Positions 1 through 5,933 of a stretch of 14,501 nucleotides of DNA are shown piece after piece (the first letter of the stretch is position 1; every line of letters begins with the position of its first letter). The notes below the pieces were generated by a model, which made no database searches, was not told the origin of the DNA, and saw only the letters and a program-made list of their open reading frames with translations. Both the position numbers and the translations under genes were made by a program. The DNA is from an uncultured Eubacteriales bacterium (GTDB taxonomy: Bacteria; Bacillota; Clostridia; Oscillospirales; Acutalibacteraceae), in assembly GCA_900321515.1 (NCBI GenBank), contig ONWI01000249.1:1-14501 (forward strand). The letters are read 5' to 3'.

Positions 1-731
1 AACCGCTTTTCCGGGGCAAAGGAGGTGCATTTTCCGATGATTTCACCCAGACGGCTGCCTTCCGTTCCGCTTTTGTCCGAGGTGGTATCCACGCTGCCGG
101 TGAGCATGTACTGAAGTACCATTCCCAGCGAATAGATATCGGCCCGCCGGTCGGTCTGCCGGAAGCCGTACTGTTCGGGAGGGGCATAGGCGACGGTCCC
201 CGCAAAAACGGTATCTACGGAACTGCGCTCGTTGCGGGTGCGGGATATGCCGAAATCAATCAGATGAATTTCGCCCTTGTCATCGACGATGATATTCTGC
301 GGTTTGATATCGCGGTGGATGACAGGTTCGGGAAGTCCGTGGAGATATTCCAGCACGCGGCAGATCTTCATGCCTATGCCGATAATGACCGGCTCGCTTA
401 TCACCCGTTCGGCAACGTATCGGTCGAGCGGTTTTCCCTCGACATACTCGCGTATCATGATACAGGTTCCGCCGTCCTCGATATACTCGACAAGCTTTGG
501 AATATGGGGATGATCCAGCTTGCCGAGAATATCCGCCTCGCGTCGTCCGTTTGCCTGCATCGTGCCGCTGAAAAGCTTTGCCACGCACCGCTTTCCGTCG
601 GATTTTCTCCGCACCTCCATGGTCCACATACCGGGACGTTCGTCGATGAGTTCGAGGAGATCATACGCGTTATCAAGGGTGTCGGGAATGATGATATTGT
701 CCTGCGGGATGACCGGTTCACCGTCTGTCAT
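1..731 (-). CDS. Serine/threonine protein kinase, 3' end outside window
   Basis: Hanks-type protein kinase that would transfer phosphate from ATP to Ser/Thr of cytosolic partners. About 243 codons are visible, open through the window start, so any C-terminal sensor or membrane domain is unseen. Seen: the ATP-anchoring Lys in CVAKLF (K52), a candidate helix-C Glu (E65), the catalytic loop HRDIKPQN (139-146), the metal-binding DFG (159-161) and the activation/P+1 segment GTVAYAPPEQYG, typical of bacterial PknB-like kinases. Odd: the glycine-rich loop is not recognisable; where GxGxxGxV is expected the sequence reads IDERPGMWTMEV. The ATG lies inside the end of the upstream HTH gene (14-base overlap, different frame) with a G-rich ribosome-binding stretch about 9 bases ahead, suggesting translational coupling. 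Kinase identity is very sure; activity and partner are not known. Confidence 0.95.
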   Translation of the reverse strand, partial: MTDGEPVIPQDNIIIPDTLDNAYDLLELIDERPGMWTMEVRRKSDGKRCVAKLFSGTMQANGRREADILGKLDHPHIPKLVEYIEDGGTCIMIREYVEGKPLDRYVAERVISEPVIIGIGMKICRVLEYLHGLPEPVIHRDIKPQNIIVDDKGEIHLIDFGISRTRNERSSVDTVFAGTVAYAPPEQYGFRQTDRRADIYSLGMVLQYMLTGSVDTTSDKSGTEGSRLGEIIGKCTSFAPEKR

Positions 732-1182
732 TGTCTGCTGCCCCCAATTCTGTCAATTGCTGTCGGCTGAGCTCATCCTGTATCTGAAACAGCGAATATC
801 CTCTTTGCAGCGCGTAAATGATGACGGCGTCACGCTTAATTTTCGGATAAAGACCGCCAAAGCCTGCCGCGCTCAGCAGCTTCTGCGCATCGTCGAGATT
901 CAGTCCGAATGCGATAGCCAGCTTTATGACCGTATCGCGCGACGGTTTGCGTACTCCCTTGAACAGCGCATAGCCAAAGCTGGTGCCGATGTCGGCCTTA
1001 TCCAGCACCTTGGAGACGGTCGTTTTTTTCTGTTTACATAACTGCGTAATATATTCTGCAAAGGAAGAGACGACCAGTTCCCCTTCGTGGGCACGAAGAA
1101 AGGCTTCGATGTTGTCGGTTTTGAAGAGTTCGGAGATCAGTCTGTCGGTAGTGCCGGGATCAATGTAATTGGCAATATGCAT
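718..1182 (-). CDS. Helix-turn-helix (XRE/Cro-like) protein, 154 aa
   Basis: Small soluble protein with a Cro/CI-type helix-turn-helix over roughly residues 38-105: SFAEYITQLCK, then TTVSKVLDKADI, then SFGYALFKGVRKPSRDTVIKLAIAFGL, which has the usual layout of a five-helix XRE domain. The N-terminal 35 residues and the C-terminal 45 residues (rich in Leu, Gln and charged residues) match nothing I recognise. The start is well supported: AGGGGTGAT lies 8-13 bases upstream. It is first in a two-gene unit with the kinase, whose start codon overlaps its last codons, so the kinase may act on it or on a shared pathway (inference). It might bind DNA near its own promoter or the divergent gene set at 1746-3850, but I see no clear operator. 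It could also be a protein-interaction adaptor that uses an HTH fold. Confidence 0.85.
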   Translation of the reverse strand: MHIANYIDPGTTDRLISELFKTDNIEAFLRAHEGELVVSSFAEYITQLCKQKKTTVSKVLDKADIGTSFGYALFKGVRKPSRDTVIKLAIAFGLNLDDAQKLLSAAGFGGLYPKIKRDAVIIYALQRGYSLFQIQDELSRQQLTELGAADNDRR

Positions 1183-1279
1183 TTAAATCATCACCCCTAT
1201 TTTGTATTTTTGAGGAATATACCGGAAAAACTTACAGATTCCACCAATTGTAGAGGACAAACGTTTTTATTTATGCTAT

Positions 1280-1308
1280 ATTATACATGAATTGCAATGT
1301 ACTGTCAA
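1280..1308 (-). promoter_or_regulatory. Sigma-A promoter for the HTH-kinase unit
   Basis: On the minus strand the sequence gives TTGACA, a 17-base spacer and TATAAT, i.e. exact consensus in both boxes with optimal spacing; the -35 is preceded by an A/T-rich stretch resembling an UP element. Transcription would begin near 1273, giving an untranslated leader of about 90 bases before the HTH start codon. Such a strong promoter on a kinase/HTH unit suggests a repressor or other control, but I see no convincing operator palindrome; a 5-bp GGAAT/ATTCC pair (1214-1218 with 1238-1242) in the leader is weak. Confidence 0.85.
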
Positions 1309-1457
1309 TATTTAATAGTTGGTTGTCACGAAAAAATATTTTCAGTTTCATTGGCTGCAAGCTTCCGCGTCACAGTGTGCTTTGCTTTGCATCTCGTTAT
1401 TTCAGACATCGGAACACTTCCTGCATATCAACGGTGTTTCCGCTGTATCAACCCGGG

Positions 1458-1486
1458 TTGTGACACACACTGGGACAAAACATTAT
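1458..1486 (+). promoter_or_regulatory. Possible weak promoter for the membrane/AAA+ gene set
   Basis: TTGTGA and CATTAT are separated by 17 bases, each matching four of six consensus positions. This is the best candidate I found between 1309 and 1745, and it sits just before the structured block at 1489. If used, the transcript would carry a leader of about 250 bases containing that whole block. Apart from this site I see nothing definable in 1309-1488. Confidence 0.25.
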
Positions 1487-1488
1487 TC

Positions 1489-1716
1489 AGCCGATTGTAA
1501 AAAAAGAAATCGCGCCGCGCCTGTTATCGGGTGCGGATGAACAGGGCAAAAGCTGCCGCTTGCGTGGCGAAGCCGGGCGAGCGGGAAGCGTTGCGCGGGC
1601 GGATACAGATTAGCTGTCAAGTCAAAATCTGCCTTGCTCCAGGCTTTGAAAGATCTGTCTCACTCGATTTTTCAAAGCCCTGGTTCACTGCGTTTTCTTG
1701 TTTTTTGCAACCGGCT
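1489..1716 (+). repeat. Hairpin-rich block with imperfect terminal inverted repeats
   Basis: The left end reads AGCCGATTGTAAAAAAA (1489-1505); the reverse complement of 1700-1716 reads AGCCGGTTGCAAAAAAC, matching at 14 of 17 positions. Inside are at least five further inverted repeats in a row: CCTGTT/AACAGG (1520-1545), AAGC/GCTT (1550-1561), GGC-GAA-GCC (1566-1574), CAGATT/AATCTG (1606-1631) and a perfect 10-bp GGCTTTGAAA/TTTCAAAGCC (1641-1650 with 1670-1679). No convincing coding frame fills it. The first 14 bases are identical to 14274-14287, where another intergenic repeat begins. It may be a small non-autonomous (MITE-like) element, a structured 5' leader of the downstream operon, or a small RNA; the sequence alone does not decide. 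Confidence 0.5.
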
Positions 1717-1745
1717 AAAAGCCATACTTAAAAGGAGATATGATT

Positions 1746-2210
1746 ATGTGGAATTATCTCAGACAACTGCCAGGCGAAACACAGGCGTTCATTCTGAAAT
1801 TTGTGATGCTGTTGGGCGCGTTTATCATTATAGTAGTGTTCTTTACTGTAGTGAAGCGCAAGTTCAAGCGTTCTCTGAACCAGCTGATAAAGACCAATGC
1901 GCAAATCGAAGAACACGAGATAGATACCCTGCGCACCAGCACGCTGACACGCTCATACGTTCACATGTGGATAAAAAACCATATGAAAAACGGCACATGC
2001 TGTGTGCTTATGACCGGGCAAGCCGCAAAGGAAAAGGATTACGATATCAGTTTACCGTCCGCTGACGGCGGCTGTGTGTATTATCTTTGCGTCTATCATC
2101 CCGGCAGGCAGAAAACCTTAAACCGGAGCTTTGTTGTCGCGGACAATATCGAACCGGAGCTTGACAGCCTGCTCAGGGACAATGACGGCTCGGTTGTTTT
2201 CAAAGACTGA
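1746..2210 (+). CDS. Small single-pass membrane protein, unknown function
   Basis: No family recognised. The protein (154 aa from this start) has one hydrophobic helix at about residues 14-36 (FILKFVMLLGAFIIIVVFF) followed by a positively charged KRKFKR stretch, which predicts a short outside N-terminus and a cytosolic C-terminal domain of about 115 residues. That domain begins with a helical, charged segment (LIKTNAQIEEHEIDTLRTS) and ends in a mixed beta-like region containing adjacent cysteines (GTCCVLM). An ATG six bases earlier is in frame but lies only two bases after AAAGGAG; the ATG chosen here is at the ideal 8-base spacing. It is the first gene of a rightward set with the next membrane protein (47-base gap) and the AAA+ ATPase, so it may be a membrane anchor or target for that ATPase (inference). 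Confidence 0.75.
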   Translation: MWNYLRQLPGETQAFILKFVMLLGAFIIIVVFFTVVKRKFKRSLNQLIKTNAQIEEHEIDTLRTSTLTRSYVHMWIKNHMKNGTCCVLMTGQAAKEKDYDISLPSADGGCVYYLCVYHPGRQKTLNRSFVVADNIEPELDSLLRDNDGSVVFKD

Positions 2211-2257
2211 TAGGCTCGCCTGACCATGGAACGGCATATTAACGGGGGGTTATTATT

Positions 2258-2548
2258 ATGGGACTTTTTACCGCACTTGCAATTACAATAGTATCATTGG
2301 TGATTTTGGCTGGAATTATCTATCTTTCGCTTCAGATCAGCAATAAGATCACCGGCGCCAGATTAAAGAAGCTTATCAGAAATGAAAAGCGCCTTGACGG
2401 CGCCGTCAAAGCCATTGTCCACAGCAAGGAAGGCAAAACCGTAAAAGCGGATATTCTCAATGCAAGCGGAGAAAAATTCGCTGAGCTTACCGTAACGGGA
2501 AAATCTACGGCGTTCACACTCCGCAATGGCCGGAAACTGAAGGTGTAA
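2258..2548 (+). CDS. Small single-pass membrane protein, 96 aa, unknown function
   Basis: No family recognised. Residues about 5-27 (TALAITIVSLVILAGIIYLSLQI) form a single membrane helix. The remainder is a Lys-rich, probably cytosolic tail of about 65 residues with alternating hydrophobic/charged pattern (VKADILNASGEKFAELTV, then TAFTLRNGRKLKV) that looks like a small beta domain. The start has a G-rich ribosome-binding stretch (AACGGGGGG) eight bases ahead. It lies between the other membrane protein and the AAA+ ATPase gene on the same strand with short gaps and most likely shares their transcript. The topology resembles its upstream neighbour (short N-terminus, one helix, cytosolic tail), although I see no sequence similarity between them. 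Confidence 0.75.
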   Translation: MGLFTALAITIVSLVILAGIIYLSLQISNKITGARLKKLIRNEKRLDGAVKAIVHSKEGKTVKADILNASGEKFAELTVTGKSTAFTLRNGRKLKV

Positions 2549-2626
2549 TGAGAGTCTGACCGGCTTTTCTGATTTTGCCGATAATCACTCTGATCACTCC
2601 GAAAATCTGAGGTGCAATCTGAAGCA

Positions 2627-3850
2627 ATGAGTATGACTGTGTATTTTTTCTTTTCCCGGTTTGATCCGGCTTCTCTTCCGAAGAAAACCGTCGGGCGTTT
2701 CCATCAGAACGCCGAACGCACTGCCGCGCTGGTGTTTCATAAGCAGGCAGAAGCCATTTACACCGGAACTTTCAGAACCGAGGGCGACAGCGAGGTCTAT
2801 ATACATATCTGTGATTCGGGTCAGTCTCTTCCCGGCACACTGCAAATCTTCCGGTTCAAGGAACGCATTCTGCCCGAGATCAACAGCCTTTATGCCGCTG
2901 CGGGGCTGATGCGGGAATGCACTGTGCGCAGTCTGGAGGTAAAAATCAGCCACGATTTGCCGGAGATGCTGATTGACAAATGCGGGGATAAGGAAGTCAT
3001 TTCCGAAGGTGAGGAATTTGACTACACCGCGCGGGCGGAAATGTTCCGCGCCGAGACTCCGCGTTTCACCTTCGACCGAGTTATTCTGCCCGGGAAGACC
3101 CGACGGCAGCTTGACGAGGCCATCGCCGTCATAAAGTACTCGTCGCTCGTTATGGATGACTGGGGACTGAGCGACATTGTAAGTCCCTCTGTCGCGCTGA
3201 ACTTCTACGGTCCTCCTGGAACCGGCAAGACCATGGCGGCGGACGCTATAGCAGACAGTCTCGGACTCGGGATAATCCGCGCGTCCTGCGCTGATATCGA
3301 GAGCAAATATCACGGTGAAAGCGCAAAAATGGTCAAAGCCGTATTTTATGCCGCTGAAAAGCAGAACGCGGTCCTGTTCATCGACGAAGCGGACTCCCTG
3401 CTCTCGCAGCGTATCGGGCAGACAACGCAGAGCGCCGACCAGGCGCTGAACGCCACGCGCAGCCAGCTTCTGCTGTCGCTCGAAGAGTATAAAGGCATTG
3501 TCATTTTCGCAACCAACTTTATTACCAGCTATGACAAGGCTTTCATTTCGCGTCTGAGGTGTGTCAGCTTTCCTCTGCCTTCGCCTGCCGAACGGCGGGA
3601 AATATGGCGCGTGCATCTCTTTCCTACAGCGTCGTCGCCTCATATAAAGATACCGCTTGCCGACGATGTTGATCCGGAGGCGCTCGCCGATGACTACGAG
3701 CTGTCCGGGCGCGATATCAGAGAGGCGGTCAAAGCCGCCTGTTTCCGCACAGCAATGGCCAACGGCCAAACGGTGACCCAGACTATGCTGAGGAGCTGCT
3801 GCCAGGATGTGCTCGACAGAAACAGTACCCTCGAAGACACTTTGGACTGA
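2627..3850 (+). CDS. AAA+ ATPase of the Vps4/spastin/SpoVK-like type
   Basis: A 407-residue ATPase expected to form a ring and remodel or unfold a protein substrate. Numbering from this start: an N-terminal region of about 150 residues with no recognised domain, then one AAA module with Walker A GPPGTGKT (195-202), Walker B LFIDEAD (D253, E254), sensor 1 ATN (N297), a candidate arginine finger in SRLR (R309) and a sensor-2/lid segment SGRDIREAV. The YHGES motif after Walker A fits the pore-loop region of this clade. The frame stays open upstream to a GTG at 2612, but that has no ribosome-binding site; GAGGTG precedes the ATG at 2627 by 12 bases, and ATG 2633 is a further alternative. It is third in a set behind two single-pass membrane proteins and opposite a kinase/HTH unit. 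The substrate is unknown. Confidence 0.92.
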   Translation: MSMTVYFFFSRFDPASLPKKTVGRFHQNAERTAALVFHKQAEAIYTGTFRTEGDSEVYIHICDSGQSLPGTLQIFRFKERILPEINSLYAAAGLMRECTVRSLEVKISHDLPEMLIDKCGDKEVISEGEEFDYTARAEMFRAETPRFTFDRVILPGKTRRQLDEAIAVIKYSSLVMDDWGLSDIVSPSVALNFYGPPGTGKTMAADAIADSLGLGIIRASCADIESKYHGESAKMVKAVFYAAEKQNAVLFIDEADSLLSQRIGQTTQSADQALNATRSQLLLSLEEYKGIVIFATNFITSYDKAFISRLRCVSFPLPSPAERREIWRVHLFPTASSPHIKIPLADDVDPEALADDYELSGRDIREAVKAACFRTAMANGQTVTQTMLRSCCQDVLDRNSTLEDTLD

Positions 3851-3869
3851 ATATATCAGGTATTTTGTC

Positions 3870-3953
3870 AGAGCCTGCTGACGCATCTCAGTGTGTGCCT
3901 GCCCCGTCCGGAAAGATGAGGTATGTGCGCGAAGAGATGCGTCAGCAGGCTCT
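3870..3953 (+). repeat. Perfect 20-bp inverted repeat with 44-base loop
   Basis: Arms at 3870-3889 (AGAGCCTGCTGACGCATCTC) and 3934-3953 are exact reverse complements. The loop holds no strong inner stem beyond short pairings such as CCT/AGG. It lies 19 bases after the AAA+ gene stop. A role as terminator is possible, but the downstream T tract is only CTTTG and the loop is very long, so this is not a typical intrinsic terminator. It could be the remnant of a small mobile element; I see no clear target duplication flanking the arms. Confidence 0.8.
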
Positions 3954-3976
3954 TTGAGCATGTTTACAACCGAGGG

Positions 3977-4064
3977 TTTGTAAAAAATATTTTCTCCACA
4001 GGCGGGAAGGACGAATCCGGATGTTTGCGGTTCCGGTATTCGTCCGACCCTGATTTTTTTACGG
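3977..4064 (+). repeat. Dispersed intergenic repeat, copy 1 (short form)
   Basis: Starts with TTTGTAAAAA and shares a core with the elements at 8859 and 14279: GGAAGGACG, then CGGTATTCG(T/C)CCGACC and a T-rich run. The core folds as a strong hairpin: GGACGAATCCGG (4009-4020) pairs with CCGG-T-ATTCGTCC (4033-4045), 12 bp with one bulged base, followed after eight bases by seven Ts (4054-4060), so it may also terminate the AAA+ transcript. Compared with the other copies it lacks the first GGCTT/AAGCC hairpin and the downstream GC-rich hairpin array. Just before it, TTTACAACC (3963-3971) and GGTTTGTAAA (3975-3984) face each other. Between here and the promoter at 4100 nothing else is seen. Confidence 0.7.
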
Positions 4065-4099
4065 CGTGTCTTTTTGTTTTGCCAATATCAAAAAACATG

Positions 4100-4128
4100 T
4101 TGAACCTGATGGGGTAATGATGTATAAT
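4100..4128 (+). promoter_or_regulatory. Sigma-A promoter for the ABC exporter genes
   Basis: TTGAAC, 17-base spacer, TATAAT: five of six matches at -35 and a perfect -10. Transcription would start near 4135, leaving a leader of about 45 A/T-rich bases before the first exporter gene. No operator or hairpin is evident around it, so basal expression may be constitutive. Confidence 0.85.
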
Positions 4129-4181
4129 ATATTTCATCGCATATCTGTCACATTATATTATTTTGCGGGGTTATGGGAATA

Positions 4182-5933
4182 ATGTATAAATTGCTTCGAT
4201 TCTTAAAGGACTACAAAAAGGAAAGCATTCTGGGTCCGCTCTTCAAGCTGCTGGAAGCTTCATTTGAACTGCTTGTGCCGCTGGTTGTCGCAGCCATCAT
4301 AGACAAGGGCATAGGCGGCGCGGACAAGGGTTACACCGTGAAAATGTGCCTGCTGCTCGCGGCTCTCGGTGTGGTGGGACTTATCAGTTCGGTCACGGCT
4401 CAGTATTTTGCAGCCAAGGCAGCCGTCGGTTTTTCTGAAAAGGTACGGCACGCGCTGTTTGCGCACATCCAGAGTTTATCCTATTCTGATATTGACTCGC
4501 TTGGCACGTCCACTCTGGTCACCCGCATGACAAGCGACATGAATCAGGTGCAGTACGGGGTCAATATGACTCTCCGTCTGCTGCTCCGTTCTCCGTTTGT
4601 GGTGTTCGGCGCCATGATAATGGCGTTCACTGTGGACGTGAAGGCCGCGCTGACATTTGTCGTGACGATACCGCTGCTTTCGGCGGTGGTATTCGGAATA
4701 ATGCTGATCTGCATTCCGCTTTACCGCAAGGTGCAGGAACGGCTTGACGGCGTGCTGCTCTCCACTCGGGAAAATCTCACCGGAGTGAGGGTGATACGCG
4801 CCTTCTGCAAGGAACAGGAGGAAACGCGGCGTTTCTTCGATCGGAACGAAGCGCTCACTGAGGCGCAGAAGTTCGTGGGAAGAATTTCCGCGCTGATGAA
4901 TCCCGTTACGATGATTATCATCAATGTCTCGATTATCGCCCTTATCTACATCGGAGCGCTGCGGGTGGATCTTGGAATAATTACCCAGGGCGCGGTTGTT
5001 GCCCTTTACAATTACATGTCCCAGATACTCGTGGAGCTTATCAAGCTCGCCAACCTAATTATAAGCGTTACCAAATCAATAGCCTGCGGCAACAGGATTC
5101 AGGCGGTTCTGGAAATCAGACCGTCCATGATTTTCCCAAGCGAGGCAACCGCCGACTTCGGCAATCCGAACAGCGAATTTTCCGTGGAATTCCGACATGC
5201 CGACCTGCGCTACGGCAATTCGGGAGAGAATGCCCTTACCGACATCGACTTCCGAGTGAAGAGGGGAGAGACGGTCGGCGTTATAGGCGGCACGGGTTCC
5301 GGAAAAAGTTCCCTTGTCAACATGATTCCCCGTTTCTACGACACATTTGCCGGCGAGGTGCTGGTGGACGGAGTGAACGTAAGGGAATACTCCCGTCAGA
5401 CCTTGCGCGATAAAATCGGCGTCGTTCCGCAAAAGGCCGTGCTGTTCAAGGGAACCATCCGCGACAACATGCTCTGGGGCAATCCGGGCGCTTCGGATGA
5501 GGAAATCAATGCTGCCATTGCAACCGCACAGGCTTCCGAGGTGGTAGCCGGCAAGGCAGGCGGTCTGGATTACGCGGTCGCGCAGGACGGCAGAAATCTC
5601 TCCGGAGGTCAGCGGCAAAGGCTGACTATTGCCCGCGCCCTCGTGAAAAAGCCGGAGATACTTATTCTGGACGACAGCGCGTCCGCCCTCGACTTTGCCA
5701 CCGACGCCGCCCTCCGCAAGGCGATAAAGGCGATGGAAGGCAGACCGACGGTATTCATTGTGTCTCAGAGAGCCGCTTCCATAGCGCACGCCGACAGAAT
5801 CATCGTGCTCGACGACGGCAGAATTGCGGGAATGGGAAAGCATGACGAGCTTCTCAAAAACTGCGAGGTCTACCGCGAGATATACAATTCACAGTTCAGC
5901 AGCGAGATAAGCGGGAAGGAGGGCGCGAAATGA
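4182..5933 (+). CDS. ABC exporter half-transporter with degenerate ATP site
   Basis: A type IV (ABCB-like) exporter subunit, 583 residues: six-helix membrane domain (about 15-320) followed by a nucleotide-binding domain. Seen, numbered from this start: Walker A GGTGSGKS (369-376), signature LSGGQ (473-477), Walker B ILILDD (D497, D498) and a SQRAAS switch (Q529). The catalytic Glu after Walker B is Asp, and the H-loop His is Gln; both changes are known for the non-hydrolysing site of heterodimeric exporters such as TM287/288, BmrCD and LmrCD. The stop overlaps the next gene's ATG (ATGA), and together they should form a heterodimer in the cytoplasmic membrane. Substrate unknown; such pairs often export drugs or lipids. 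An in-frame ATG nine bases earlier lies too close to the only ribosome-binding-like stretch (GCGGGG), hence the start used here. Confidence 0.95.
   Translation: MYKLLRFLKDYKKESILGPLFKLLEASFELLVPLVVAAIIDKGIGGADKGYTVKMCLLLAALGVVGLISSVTAQYFAAKAAVGFSEKVRHALFAHIQSLSYSDIDSLGTSTLVTRMTSDMNQVQYGVNMTLRLLLRSPFVVFGAMIMAFTVDVKAALTFVVTIPLLSAVVFGIMLICIPLYRKVQERLDGVLLSTRENLTGVRVIRAFCKEQEETRRFFDRNEALTEAQKFVGRISALMNPVTMIIINVSIIALIYIGALRVDLGIITQGAVVALYNYMSQILVELIKLANLIISVTKSIACGNRIQAVLEIRPSMIFPSEATADFGNPNSEFSVEFRHADLRYGNSGENALTDIDFRVKRGETVGVIGGTGSGKSSLVNMIPRFYDTFAGEVLVDGVNVREYSRQTLRDKIGVVPQKAVLFKGTIRDNMLWGNPGASDEEINAAIATAQASEVVAGKAGGLDYAVAQDGRNLSGGQRQRLTIARALVKKPEILILDDSASALDFATDAALRKAIKAMEGRPTVFIVSQRAASIAHADRIIVLDDGRIAGMGKHDELLKNCEVYREIYNSQFSSEISGKEGAK

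Noticed and set aside
1489..1740. T-box, SRP RNA or 6S RNA in the divergent gap
   Set aside because: No T-box GGTGG motif, no SRP GGAAGC/AGCA loop signature and no long open-centre 6S helix; only a chain of short hairpins is seen.
2594..3961. A 455-codon open frame on the minus strand opposite the AAA+ ATPase
   Set aside because: It is a shadow of the GC-biased codons of the ATPase gene; its product is Arg/His-rich with no recognisable motif, and the plus-strand frame has a full set of AAA+ motifs.
3923..4117. A 64-codon open frame after the AAA+ gene
   Set aside because: It starts in the loop of the perfect inverted repeat and reads through repeat copy 1; no ribosome-binding site.
5076..5843. 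A 255-codon minus-strand open frame within the first ABC gene
   Set aside because: Antisense to the nucleotide-binding domain with no protein-like features or ribosome-binding site.
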